From assembly GCA_016200545.1 (NCBI GenBank), contig JACQEO010000066.1:1-48649 (forward strand): DNA of 48,649 bases, read 5' to 3'. The first letter of the stretch is position 1. Each line of letters opens with the position of its first letter. A program made the translations under genes and the position numbers. A model generated the notes under the pieces. The model saw nothing but the letters and a program-made list of their open reading frames with translations, did not search any database and was not told the origin of the DNA. Positions 1 to 8,658 of the stretch are shown piece by piece. The DNA is from Deltaproteobacteria bacterium. GTDB lineage: Bacteria > Desulfobacterota > Binatia > UTPRO1.

Positions 1-2
1 AC

Positions 3-356
3 GAGTGCGCCGCGGAGCAAGGGGTCAATCTCGGGGCGGTCGCCTGCGATCCGAATCCCTGCGCCCCCACGCCGCCGCCCACCCCGGAGATTGCCTGTTG
101 CGTGCCGGATGACGAGGGCGTGGAGTGCGAAGAGCAGACGGCCGATGAGTGCACTGCGCTCGGGGGGACCAACCTCGGGACGGGCACCTGCGATCCGAAC
201 CCCTGTGCCTCGCCGCCGCCCGCGGGCGATATTCAATGCTGTCGTATCGACAACGGCGTGAGCGAATGCGACGAGGAAACGGCCGACGAGTGCACGGCCG
301 ACGGGGGGACCAATCTCGGCGCCGGCACCTGCGATCCGAGCCCGTGTACGCCGTAG
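3..356 (+). CDS. Cys-rich tandem-repeat protein, C-terminal part (5' end outside window)
   Basis: The frame is open from the left edge and stops at 354-356, so only the last 117 residues are seen. They consist of a repeat of about 47 residues: a CC pair, an acidic stretch with one Cys, then TADECTA, GGTNLG, and CDPxPC, followed by a Pro-rich linker. Two nearly complete units and the end of an earlier one are visible. The regular Cys spacing suggests small disulfide-bonded modules, so a secreted or surface location is likely, but no signal peptide can be seen because the start is missing. I do not recognise a named family and assign no function. A terminator-like hairpin follows. Confidence 0.75.
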   Translation, partial: ECAAEQGVNLGAVACDPNPCAPTPPPTPEIACCVPDDEGVECEEQTADECTALGGTNLGTGTCDPNPCASPPPAGDIQCCRIDNGVSECDEETADECTADGGTNLGAGTCDPSPCTP

Positions 357-410
357 GCGGGAGCGCGGGCGCATAAGGCGTCGGGCACATAAGTACGATC
401 GGCGCGAGAA

Positions 411-447
411 AAGGGGGGCCGGAGGGATCCGAGCCCCCCTTCGTTTT
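411..447 (+). terminator. Rho-independent terminator
   Basis: AAGGGGGGC (411-419) pairs with GCCCCCCTT (433-441) around a 13-base loop and is followed by CGTTTT. It lies 55 bases after the stop of the Cys-rich repeat gene and is the only clear hairpin plus T-run terminator found in the window. Confidence 0.7.
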
Positions 448-582
448 CTGGCGCCACGCCCCGCCCCGTAGAACCCCCGGGCGCTTTCTAACGCGTCGCG
501 TTCACCGTTCTGTCCGAGAACGAACGAACTTGGTCACGGGCTTCAGCCACCGGCACAGCGACCTCGTACCATCAGCGAGTAG

Positions 583-993
583 CGCGAGAAAAGCGTCCGC
601 GAGGAAGCGTATGAACTGCCGGTCTTCTCGCGCGTGTGCGACGCCGGTTTGTACCTGTCGTTCCCGTGCATGCCGCATCGGCAGAAGGTCTTCGGCGCGG
701 CGTTGGTCTTCGTCGGGGTGGTGCAGGCGACGCGCATCAAGGCGCTGCTCGGCCGGCCGCTCCTGCGCACGCTCGGCGATCTCTCGTTCTCGATCTACCT
801 GGTACACTGGCCGGTCATCTTCGGCGTCGTCCCGATGCTGTTGCAGCGGATGACGCCGACGCTGGGCGCGGCGACGGCGCCCGCGATCGCCGTCGTGGTC
901 GGCGTCCCGGTCACGTTGCTCGTCGCCAAGGGCTTCTCCTACGTCGACCGCGCGGCGATCGCCGCCTCGAGGGGAATTCGGCGTGCGCTCTGA
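583..993 (+). pseudogene. Remnant of an acyltransferase-3 family (OafA-like) membrane protein
   Basis: The frame opens after a stop at 580-582 and has no good start; GTG at 634 is the first candidate. The about 120 residues include GRPLLRTLGDLSFSIYLVHW, which matches the late LG-x-S-x-x-I-Y-L-x-H region of acyltransferase-3 proteins, followed by two hydrophobic segments and a short basic tail. Full-length members have about 350-400 residues and ten or so membrane helices with a catalytic His near the N-terminus, all of which are missing here. It is therefore most likely the surviving 3' end of a deleted gene. Bases 448-582 contain nothing else that I recognise. Confidence 0.6.
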
Positions 994-1043
994 TACCGTG
1001 GCGTCGGCGTCGGTCGCGCAACTTCGCGTGTAGCATCGCAAAA

Positions 1044-1072
1044 TTGACAGGCTGGAGGTCGCGTGGTAGCCG
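1044..1072 (+). promoter_or_regulatory. Promoter of valS, leaderless type
   Basis: TTGACA (1044-1049), a 17-base spacer and TAGCCG (1067-1072). The -10 ends only 6 bases before the valS ATG, so the predicted transcript begins at or next to the start codon. The nearest GGAGG is about 20 bases upstream of the ATG, too far to act as a ribosome binding site. The -10 match is weak. Confidence 0.4.
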
Positions 1073-1078
1073 ACCCCG

Positions 1079-3751
1079 ATGCCACTCGACAAGGTGTACG
1101 ATCCGCATCGAGTCGAGCGCCGCTGGTACGACGAGTGGCTGCATCGCGAGCTCTTCCGCGCCGACCCCGCCGCTCCCGGCGCGGCGTTCTCGATGGTCAT
1201 CCCGCCGCCGAACATCACCGGGTTGCTCCACATGGGGCATGCTCTCAACAACACGCTTCAGGACGTGCTCTGCCGCTGGCGGCGGATGGCGGGCGACAAT
1301 GTCTTGTGGGTTCCGGGCACCGATCACGCCGGCATCGCGACGCAGAACGTCATCGAGCGCCAGCTGCAAGCGGAGGGCGGCGACCGGCAAGCGCTCGGGC
1401 GCGAGGCCTTCATCGAACGGACCTGGCGCTGGCGCGACTCGTCGGGCGGCACCATCATCATGCAGCTGAAGCGGCTCGGGGTTTCCTGCGACTGGTCGCG
1501 CGAGCGCTTCACCATGGACGACGGCTTGTCGCGGGCCGTGCGCGAGGTGTTCGTCCGCCTCTTCGAAGAAAAGCTCATCTACCGCGACCGCTACCTCATC
1601 AATTGGTGTCCGCGCTGCCGGACGGCGCTCTCCGACCTCGAGGTCGAGCATATCGACACCGAAGGGAAGCTCTACCATCTGCGCTATCCGCTCGCGGACG
1701 GCAGCGGGGCGATCGAGGTGGCGACGACGCGGCCGGAGACGATGCTCGGTGACACCGCCGTCGCCGTCCATCCCGAGGACCTGCGCTATCGCGACCTCGT
1801 CGGCCGCACGGTGCGCCTGCCTGCCATCGGGCGCGAGATCCCGATCGTCGCCGACGATTACGTCGACCGCGAGTTCGGCTCGGGCGCGGTGAAGATCACG
1901 CCGGCGCACGATTTCAACGACTTCGCACTCGGGCTGCGTCACCAGCTGCCGATGATCTCGGTGATGGACGAGAGCGCGATGATGACGGCCGAGGCCGGGC
2001 CGTACGCCGGCCTCGACCGCTACGTCTGTCGCGACCGCATCGTCGCCGACTTCGAGCGCGACGGTGTCCTCGTCCGCGCGGAGTCGCACCCGCTCGCGCT
2101 CGGTCGTTGCTACCGCTGCCAGACGGCGGTCGAGCCGCACCTCTCGGTGCAGTGGTTCGTCAAGATCGCGCCGCTCGCCGCGCCGGCGATCGCCGCCGTG
2201 CGCGACGGGCGCACGCGCTTCGTGCCGACGCACTGGGAGAAGACCTACTTCGCGTGGATGGAGAACATCCACGACTGGTGCATCTCGCGCCAGCTGTGGT
2301 GGGGCCACCGCATCCCGGCGTGGTACTGCGACGCCTGCGGGAAAACGATCGTCCAACGCGAGGATCCGACCGCGTGCGCGTGCGGCGGAAGCGTACGCCA
2401 AGACCCCGACGTGCTCGACACCTGGTTCTCGTCGGCGCTATGGCCGTTCTCGACGCTCGGCTGGCCGGAGCGCACACGCGACCTGGAGCGCTGGTATCCG
2501 ACCTCGGTCCTCGTTACCGGCTTCGACATCATCTTCTTCTGGGTGGCGCGTATGATGATGATGGGGCTCAAGTTCATGGACGAGGTGCCGTTCCGCGAGG
2601 TGTACATTCACGCGCTCGTTCGTGATCAGCACGGGCAGAAGATGAGCAAGTCGAAGGGCAACGTCGTCGACCCGCTGGCGGTGATGGACGCGTTTGGCAC
2701 CGATGCGTTCCGCTTCGCCCTGGTGGCGTTCGCGGCGACGGGGCGCGACATCAAGCTCGCCGAGGACCGCATCGAGGGTTACCGCAACTTCATGAACAAG
2801 ATCTGGAACGCGGCGCGCTTCGTCCTGATGCAGATCGAGAGTGCGCCGCCCGAACCGGTTCGCCCGGTCGAAGCGCTGGCCCGAGACGAGTACGAGGCCC
2901 TGGGGGTAGCCGACCAATGGATCCTGTCGCGGCTGATGGAAGCCGCAGGTGCAGTCGGTGACGCGCTGGAGTCGTATCGATTCAACGATGCCGGCGCACG
3001 CGTGTACGAGTTCGTGTGGCACGAGTTCTGCGACTGGTATCTCGAGATGAGCAAGGTATCGCTCGCCGAAGGGGGCACGAAGGCCGAGGCGACACGGCAG
3101 AACCTCGCGCGCGTCCTCGAGTGCATGCTGCGACTCCTGCATCCGTTTGCTCCGTTCATCAGTGAAGAGATTTGGCAAAGCCTTCCGAAGCGCGCGGGCG
3201 GCTCGGCGTCGATCGTCCGTGCGCCGTTTCCCACCTACGAACAGAATTGGCGGAATGCGCCGGTCGAAGCCCGTGTCGAGCGCCTCACCGAGATCGTGCA
3301 ACGCATCCGGAACATTCGCTCGGAGATGAACATTCCGCCCAGCATTCGACTTCCCGTCAGGCTCTCGGTCGGTGCGACTGCCTCCCGGGAGGATCTCGTT
3401 GCGGATGAGCCGGTACTGCGCGCACTCGCGCGGCTGGAGAGCGTGACCTATTTGGCGGAGGGTGAGCGCGTCGGGGGCGCTGCGACCGCATTGGTCGACG
3501 GTGTCCAGGTGTTCGTGCCGCTTGCCGGTCTCGTCGACCTCGAAGAAGAGATCCGCCGCCTGACGCGCGAGATCGGCAAGGTCGCGGGGGAGCTCACCGG
3601 CGTCGAGCGCAAGCTCGAGAACCCATCCTTCCGCGCGCGCGCGCCGGAGGAGATCGTCGCCGAGCAGGAAGAGAAGGCGGCGGGCCTCGCGAGCAAGAAG
3701 GCGACGCTCGAGCGCAGCCTGCGCACGCTTGAGGAGGCGCGCGCCGGCTGA
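1079..3751 (+). CDS. valS: Valyl-tRNA synthetase
   Basis: Class I aminoacyl-tRNA synthetase that attaches valine to tRNA-Val in the cytoplasm. The product has 890 residues, the usual length. The HIGH signature is HMGH at about residues 51-54 within PPPNITGLLHMGHALNNTLQ, and the KMSKS loop is GQKMSKSKGNVVDP near 519-532. The middle carries the CP1 editing domain with ATTRPETMLGDTAVAVHP, and the last about 75 residues form the charged coiled-coil arm typical of ValRS. ATG 1079 is chosen because it starts the conserved domain at the normal position and fits the promoter at 1044-1072. It appears to lead a six-gene run through 9174. Confidence 0.97.
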   Translation: MPLDKVYDPHRVERRWYDEWLHRELFRADPAAPGAAFSMVIPPPNITGLLHMGHALNNTLQDVLCRWRRMAGDNVLWVPGTDHAGIATQNVIERQLQAEGGDRQALGREAFIERTWRWRDSSGGTIIMQLKRLGVSCDWSRERFTMDDGLSRAVREVFVRLFEEKLIYRDRYLINWCPRCRTALSDLEVEHIDTEGKLYHLRYPLADGSGAIEVATTRPETMLGDTAVAVHPEDLRYRDLVGRTVRLPAIGREIPIVADDYVDREFGSGAVKITPAHDFNDFALGLRHQLPMISVMDESAMMTAEAGPYAGLDRYVCRDRIVADFERDGVLVRAESHPLALGRCYRCQTAVEPHLSVQWFVKIAPLAAPAIAAVRDGRTRFVPTHWEKTYFAWMENIHDWCISRQLWWGHRIPAWYCDACGKTIVQREDPTACACGGSVRQDPDVLDTWFSSALWPFSTLGWPERTRDLERWYPTSVLVTGFDIIFFWVARMMMMGLKFMDEVPFREVYIHALVRDQHGQKMSKSKGNVVDPLAVMDAFGTDAFRFALVAFAATGRDIKLAEDRIEGYRNFMNKIWNAARFVLMQIESAPPEPVRPVEALARDEYEALGVADQWILSRLMEAAGAVGDALESYRFNDAGARVYEFVWHEFCDWYLEMSKVSLAEGGTKAEATRQNLARVLECMLRLLHPFAPFISEEIWQSLPKRAGGSASIVRAPFPTYEQNWRNAPVEARVERLTEIVQRIRNIRSEMNIPPSIRLPVRLSVGATASREDLVADEPVLRALARLESVTYLAEGERVGGAATALVDGVQVFVPLAGLVDLEEEIRRLTREIGKVAGELTGVERKLENPSFRARAPEEIVAEQEEKAAGLASKKATLERSLRTLEEARAG

Positions 3752-3764
3752 GGCGCGCGACACC

Positions 3765-4664
3765 GTGCCGACACCCGCTCCGGCCGCCGCCTCCGTCACG
3801 CACGGGTTCTCGGACACGGAGCTCGCGCGCCATCCGTCCGTCCGCCGCCTCGTTGCCACTGCGCTCGAGGAAGACCTCGGGCGCGGTGACGTGACGACAC
3901 GCGCGGCGCTGGCGCCCGAACTCGAGGCGGTCGCGACCGTCGAAGCGCAGGAGCCCTGCGTCGTCGCCGGCGTCTTCCTGGCGCCACTCGTCTTCACGCG
4001 GCTCGATCTTACGCTCGCGGTCGAGTGTCTCGTCGCCGACGGCGATGCCGTCGCACGCGGCGCCGCGCTCGTGCGCGTGCGCGGGCGGGCGGCGGCGATT
4101 CTCGCCGGTGAGCGCGTGCTCCTGAACCTACTGCAGCATCTCTGCGGCGTCGCGACGCTGACGCGACGTTTCGTCGACGCCGCGCGGGGCACACGGGCGG
4201 CGATCGTCGATACGCGCAAAACGCTGCCGGGCCTACGCCTCCTCGAGAAGCACGCGGTGCGCGTCGGCGGCGGCATCAACCACCGTTTCGGCCTCGACGA
4301 CGGCATCCTGATCAAAAACACGCACGTCGCGCTCGGCGGCGGCACGGCGGCGACCGTGGCACGCGTACGTGCGGAAGCGCCGGCGGGCCTCCGCGTGCAA
4401 GTCGAATGTCGTGGCAACGTCGAGGTCGAGGCGGCGCTCGCCGCTGGTGCCGATTCCGTCCTGCTCGACAACCAGAGCGTCGCGGCTGCGTGTGCGCTGG
4501 TCGCGGCGATTGCCGGCAGGGTGCCGGTCGAGCTCTCGGGCGGCATCACGCTCGCGAACGTCGCTGCGTACGCGGCGACGGGTGCCGACCGCCTCTCGAT
4601 CGGCGCGCTCACGCACTCGGCGCCCGCGGTCGCGCTCCATCTCTGCATCGAGGCGCGTCCGTGA
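3765..4664 (+). CDS. nadC: Nicotinate-nucleotide pyrophosphorylase (quinolinate phosphoribosyltransferase)
   Basis: Makes nicotinate mononucleotide from quinolinate and PRPP in de novo NAD synthesis. GTG 3765 gives 299 residues and lies 13 bases after the valS stop; a TTG at 3729 would overlap valS. Recognisable family blocks are EEDLGRGDVTT near the N-terminus, GERVLLNLLQHLCGVAT, DTRKTLPGLRLLEKHAVRVG, the GGGINHRFGLDDGILIK block, AGADSVLLDN and ELSGGI. The stretch after LIK reads NTH where most NadC proteins have DNH, and the usual VEVE strand reads VQVEC; the fold and the other substrate-binding residues look intact. No nadA or nadB is seen here. Confidence 0.93.
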   Translation: MPTPAPAAASVTHGFSDTELARHPSVRRLVATALEEDLGRGDVTTRAALAPELEAVATVEAQEPCVVAGVFLAPLVFTRLDLTLAVECLVADGDAVARGAALVRVRGRAAAILAGERVLLNLLQHLCGVATLTRRFVDAARGTRAAIVDTRKTLPGLRLLEKHAVRVGGGINHRFGLDDGILIKNTHVALGGGTAATVARVRAEAPAGLRVQVECRGNVEVEAALAAGADSVLLDNQSVAAACALVAAIAGRVPVELSGGITLANVAAYAATGADRLSIGALTHSAPAVALHLCIEARP

Positions 4665-4695
4665 GCGCGGGCGATCCGGGCCGGGGGGCGTGCAC

Positions 4696-5757
4696 GTGAG
4701 TGCCGCGGATCCGGCGCGCCGTCTGCTGGCGTTCTTGCGGCGCGAGCCCGTCGTTTCCGGCGAGCGGCTGTCGGGAACGCTCGGGATCTCGCGCGCCGCC
4801 GTCTGGAAGCACGTCGAGCGGCTGCGCGCGCGCGGCTACCGCATCGAGGCGCAGCACGCGCGCGGCTATCGTCTCGCCGGGGTTCCCGATCGCCTCCTCC
4901 CCGCCGAGATCACCCCGCGACTCGCAGCGCGCCGCTTCGGACGGCGGATCGTCTATTTCGAGGAGACCGATTCGACGAACATGCAGGCGATGCGTCTCGC
5001 CCGTGAAGGTGCACCCGAGGGCACGCTCGTCGTCGCCGAGCGCCAAACGCAGGGACGCGGCCGCCTCGGACGCTCGTGGTCGTCACCCAATTGCGTGAAC
5101 CTCTACGCGAGTTGGGTCCTGCGTCCGAGCTTGGCACCGGCCGCAGCGCCGCAGCTTTCGCTCGCGGCGGCAGTGGCATTGGCGCGCGCGCTGGCGCCGC
5201 TCGCGCCCGGTCTGGTCACGATCAAGTGGCCGAACGACTGCCTCCTCGACGGCCGCAAAGTCGCCGGCATCCTGACCGAGATGGACGCCGAGCTTGATCG
5301 CGTGCGTGCCGTCGTGCTGGGGATCGGCGTCAACTTGAACGCGACCACGCGCGCGTTCCCCCCGGAGCTGCGGGCAACAGCAACCTCGGTGCGCCTCGCG
5401 ACCGGGCGACGCGTCGACCGCATCGCCTTCACCGCGGCGCTATGCGATGCGCTCGAGGCCGTCTATGATCGCCTGCTCCAGGAAGGATTCGGGGCCTTGA
5501 TCGCGGAGTGGAACGAGTACTCCTGTCTCACCGGCCGCGAGGTGACGGTGGAATGCGCCGGGCACCGGACGACCGGCGTCGTGCGCGGCCTCGACGCGAG
5601 CGGACGGCTCGTCCTCGTGCGCGACGACGCGCGTGCCGGCGCGGCCGACGAGCACGTCGAGCACATCGTCGCCGGCGACGTCACCGTGATCGGCGGCTAT
5701 GCGGCCATCCGCCCGGTCACGAAACGCGCCGACGGCGGCCGGAGCGAAGGCCGATGA
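4696..5757 (+). CDS. birA: Bifunctional biotin--[acetyl-CoA-carboxylase] ligase / biotin operon repressor
   Basis: Activates biotin with ATP and transfers it to biotin carboxyl carrier protein. The 353-residue product has an N-terminal winged helix-turn-helix at about residues 10-60 (ISRAAVWKHVERLRARGY), so it may also repress transcription, as in E. coli BirA. The ligase core follows with ETDSTN, GRGRLGRSW, KWPNDCLLDGRKVAGIL and GIGVNLN, then the small C-terminal SH3-like domain. GTG 4696 lies 7 bases after a run of six G residues; GTG 4690 is an in-frame alternative. No biotin synthesis genes are nearby, so the repressor targets are unknown. Confidence 0.94.
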   Translation: MSAADPARRLLAFLRREPVVSGERLSGTLGISRAAVWKHVERLRARGYRIEAQHARGYRLAGVPDRLLPAEITPRLAARRFGRRIVYFEETDSTNMQAMRLAREGAPEGTLVVAERQTQGRGRLGRSWSSPNCVNLYASWVLRPSLAPAAAPQLSLAAAVALARALAPLAPGLVTIKWPNDCLLDGRKVAGILTEMDAELDRVRAVVLGIGVNLNATTRAFPPELRATATSVRLATGRRVDRIAFTAALCDALEAVYDRLLQEGFGALIAEWNEYSCLTGREVTVECAGHRTTGVVRGLDASGRLVLVRDDARAGAADEHVEHIVAGDVTVIGGYAAIRPVTKRADGGRSEGR

Positions 5758-6527
5758 CGAAGCATCTGCTCGCCATCGACGTCAGCAACACGCACACCAA
5801 GATCGGCGTCTACGCCGACGACCGGCTCATCCGCCATTGGCGGGTGCGCACCGAGCACGATCGCACCGCTGACGAGTACGGCGTCCTCCTCCTCGGACTC
5901 TTCGCCGCCGCGGGCGCGTCGACCTCCGAGATCGGCGGCGTCATCGTCGCCAGCGTCGTGCCGCCGATGAACAGCACGATCGACGAGCTCTCGCGCACCT
6001 ACTTCGGGCAGGAGCCGATGCACGTCGGACCCGGCATCAAGACCGGCATACCGATCCTCTACGACAATCCCAGAGAGGTCGGCGCCGACCGCATCGTCAA
6101 CTCGGTCGCCGCCTACGAGCGCTACCAGGACGCGTGCGTCGTCGTCGACTTCGGCACCGCGACGACCTTCGACTGCGTGTCCAGACGCGGCGAGTACCTG
6201 GGTGGCGTGATCACGCCCGGGCTCGGTATCGCGCTCGACGCGCTGTGTGCCAAGACGGCGAAGCTGCCGAAGGTCGAGCTGGTGAAGCCGCCGAGGGTCG
6301 TCGGCAAGACCACCGTGCACGCGATCCAGTCGGGCAGCATCTATGGGTACGTCTCGCTCGTCGACGGGCTCGTCGACCGCATCCGCGGCGAGATCGGCGC
6401 CGACGCGCGCGTGATCGCCACCGGCGGCTTCGCCGCCTTACTCGCGCCCGAGTCGCGTACGATCGAGACCGTCAACGAGTTCCTCACCCTCGACGGCCTG
6501 CGGCTCATCTACCGACGCAATCAATAG
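5754..6527 (+). CDS. coaX: Type III pantothenate kinase
   Basis: Phosphorylates pantothenate, the first step of coenzyme A synthesis. The 257 residues are the normal CoaX length. Family motifs are IDVSNTHTKIGVY (phosphate-binding loop, with S-N-T where N-T is usual), GADRIVNSVAAY, VVDFGTATTFD, GGVITPGLGIALDAL and IATGGFA. The ATG overlaps the birA TGA by four bases as ATGA, so translation is probably coupled. BirA followed by CoaX is a common neighbour pair in bacteria, which supports both calls. Confidence 0.95.
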   Translation: MTKHLLAIDVSNTHTKIGVYADDRLIRHWRVRTEHDRTADEYGVLLLGLFAAAGASTSEIGGVIVASVVPPMNSTIDELSRTYFGQEPMHVGPGIKTGIPILYDNPREVGADRIVNSVAAYERYQDACVVVDFGTATTFDCVSRRGEYLGGVITPGLGIALDALCAKTAKLPKVELVKPPRVVGKTTVHAIQSGSIYGYVSLVDGLVDRIRGEIGADARVIATGGFAALLAPESRTIETVNEFLTLDGLRLIYRRNQ

Positions 6528-6539
6528 ACGGAGGACGGC

Positions 6540-8639
6540 ATGGCTGCCGAAGAGGTCACACGCATCCGCAACATCGCCATCGTCGGGCAGGGTGGCGTGG
6601 GGAAGACCTTTCTCGCCGACGCGCTGGTGCTCGCCGCCGGCGCCACCAACCGCCTCGGCAAGGTCGACGACGGCAGCTCGCTCTTCGACTTCGAGCCCGA
6701 GGAGATCCGCCGCAAGACGACGATCGCGAGCGCGCTCCACCATTGCGTCTGGAAGAAGCACGAGGTCACCATCGCTGACACGCCCGGGTATTCGGTCTTC
6801 CAGGCGGAGACACGTGCGACGCTCGCGGCGATGACGGGTGCCGTCCTGGTGCTGTCGCCGCACGGTGAGGTGAAAGTCGAGCTCGAGCGCGCCTGGGGCT
6901 GGTGCGGAGAGCTCGGAATCCCGGTACTCGGTTTCATGAGCCGTCTCGACCGCGAAGAGACCGATTTCGCGACGGCGCTCGCGCCGGTCGCCGCCGCCCT
7001 CGGCACCAAGGTGGTGCCGGTGGGGTTGCCGATCGGCAGTGTCGGTGGCTTCAACGGTTACGTCGATCTGATCACGATGAAGGGCTACACCTTCGGCGGC
7101 GACTTCACGCCGCCGAAGGAAGGCCCCGTGCCCGCCGGTTTGGAAGGCGCGGCGGGCGAGCACCGCGATCGCCTTCTCGAAGCGGTCGCCGAGTCCGATG
7201 ATACGCTCCTCGAGCACTACCTCGAGGGCGGCGAGCTCTCCGAGGACGAGATCCGCCGCGGCCTGCGCCTGGCGGTGCTCGGCCGCAAGTTCCTCCCACT
7301 CTTCGTCGGCGCGGCGCCGAAGGGCATCGGCGTCGTCACCCTCCTCGACGCGGTCGTCGATCTCTGCGCCTCGCCCGCGGACCTGCCGCCGATCGAGGCG
7401 ATCGGCGCCAAGAGTGGCGCGGCCGCCGAGCGCCCTGCCGATCCGACGGCACCGTTCGCGGCCCTCGTCTTCAAGACCGTCATGGACCCGTTCGCGGGGA
7501 AGCTCTCCGTGATGCGCGTCTTCTCCGGCAAGGCGACGAGCGACTCCACCGTGCTGAACGCGAGCCGTGACGCGAAGGAGCGCTTCGGGCAACTCCTGCG
7601 CCTGGAAGGGAAGAAGCAATCGCCGATCGCCGCCGTCGTCGCCGGCGAGATCTGCGCCGTCGCCAAGCTCAAGGACACCGCCACCGGCGACACGCTCGCC
7701 GACGAGAAGGCGCCGGTCTTGCTGCCGAAGCTGCCGACGTTCGAGGCGGTGATCTCCTTCGCCGTGCAGCCGAAGAGCAAAGCCGACGAGGAGAAGGCGA
7801 CGCAGGCCTTGCACAAGATGATGGAGGAGGACCCGGCGTTGCGCATGGAGCGCGACGTGGAGAGCCGCGAGATCATCGTCTCGGGCTCGGGGCAGCTGCA
7901 CATCGAGGTCGCCGTCGAGCGCCTGAAGCGCAAGTACGGGGTCGAGGTCGAGCTCAAGGCGCCGAAGGTTCCTTATCGCGAGACCATCAAAGGCCGCGCC
8001 GAGGTCCAGGGCAAATACAAGAAGCAATCGGGCGGGCGCGGCCAGTTCGGCGACGCCTGGATCAAGCTCGAGCCGCTGCCGCGCGGCGGCGGCTTCGAGT
8101 TCGTCGACGAGATCGTCGGCGGCTCCATCCCGCGGCAGTACATCCCCGCGGTGGAGAAGGGCATCCGCGAGACGATGCCGCACGGCATTCTCACCGGCTC
8201 CCCCGTCGTCGACTTCCGCGTGCGTCTCTTCGACGGCTCGTACCATACCGTCGACTCCTCCGAGATGGCGTTCAAGATCGCCGCCTCGATGGGATTCAAG
8301 CAGGCGCTCGAGCAGGCGAAACCGGTCTTGCTCGAGCCCATGATGCATCTCGAGGTGACGGTCCCCGACGAAGCGATGGGCGACGTCATCGGCGACTTGA
8401 ACAGCCGCCGCGGCAAGGTCCTCGGCGTCGATCCGAAACCGCCGAACCAAGTGATCCGCGCCCAGGTGCCGATGGCCGAGGTGCTGAAGTACGCCCCCGA
8501 CCTCCGTGCCATGACCAGCGGCCGCGGCGACTTCCACATGAGCTTCTCCCACTACGAGGAGGTGCCGCCGCACCTCGCCGAGCGTGTCATCAAGGAAGTG
8601 CGCGAGACACGCGGCGTCCAGGCGCATCACCACGAGTAG
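6540..8639 (+). CDS. fusA: Elongation factor G-like translational GTPase
   Basis: The 699-residue protein has the EF-G domain order: GTPase domain, domain II, then EF-G III-V with a C-terminal GRGDFHMSFSHYEEVPPHLA. The GTPase motifs differ from canonical EF-G: the P-loop is GQGGVGKT instead of AHIDAGKT, switch I has RRKTTI where RGITI is usual, G3 is DTPG, and the G4 position reads MSRLD rather than NKxD. This pattern matches the EF-G-like or EF-G2 group, so it may be a paralogue and not the main translocase. ATG 6540 has GAGGA 9 bases upstream and lies 12 bases after coaX. Confidence 0.85.
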   Translation: MAAEEVTRIRNIAIVGQGGVGKTFLADALVLAAGATNRLGKVDDGSSLFDFEPEEIRRKTTIASALHHCVWKKHEVTIADTPGYSVFQAETRATLAAMTGAVLVLSPHGEVKVELERAWGWCGELGIPVLGFMSRLDREETDFATALAPVAAALGTKVVPVGLPIGSVGGFNGYVDLITMKGYTFGGDFTPPKEGPVPAGLEGAAGEHRDRLLEAVAESDDTLLEHYLEGGELSEDEIRRGLRLAVLGRKFLPLFVGAAPKGIGVVTLLDAVVDLCASPADLPPIEAIGAKSGAAAERPADPTAPFAALVFKTVMDPFAGKLSVMRVFSGKATSDSTVLNASRDAKERFGQLLRLEGKKQSPIAAVVAGEICAVAKLKDTATGDTLADEKAPVLLPKLPTFEAVISFAVQPKSKADEEKATQALHKMMEEDPALRMERDVESREIIVSGSGQLHIEVAVERLKRKYGVEVELKAPKVPYRETIKGRAEVQGKYKKQSGGRGQFGDAWIKLEPLPRGGGFEFVDEIVGGSIPRQYIPAVEKGIRETMPHGILTGSPVVDFRVRLFDGSYHTVDSSEMAFKIAASMGFKQALEQAKPVLLEPMMHLEVTVPDEAMGDVIGDLNSRRGKVLGVDPKPPNQVIRAQVPMAEVLKYAPDLRAMTSGRGDFHMSFSHYEEVPPHLAERVIKEVRETRGVQAHHHE

Positions 8640-8658
8640 CGATCTTCCGGCAGACACG

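Noticed and set aside
502..1254. 250-codon minus-strand open frame
   Set aside because: It crosses the acyltransferase remnant and the start of valS on the opposite strand and has shadow-type composition.
4369..4695. Longer upstream start for birA overlapping nadC
   Set aside because: The added residues are an Arg/Ser-rich shadow of nadC; the winged helix begins just after GTG 4696.
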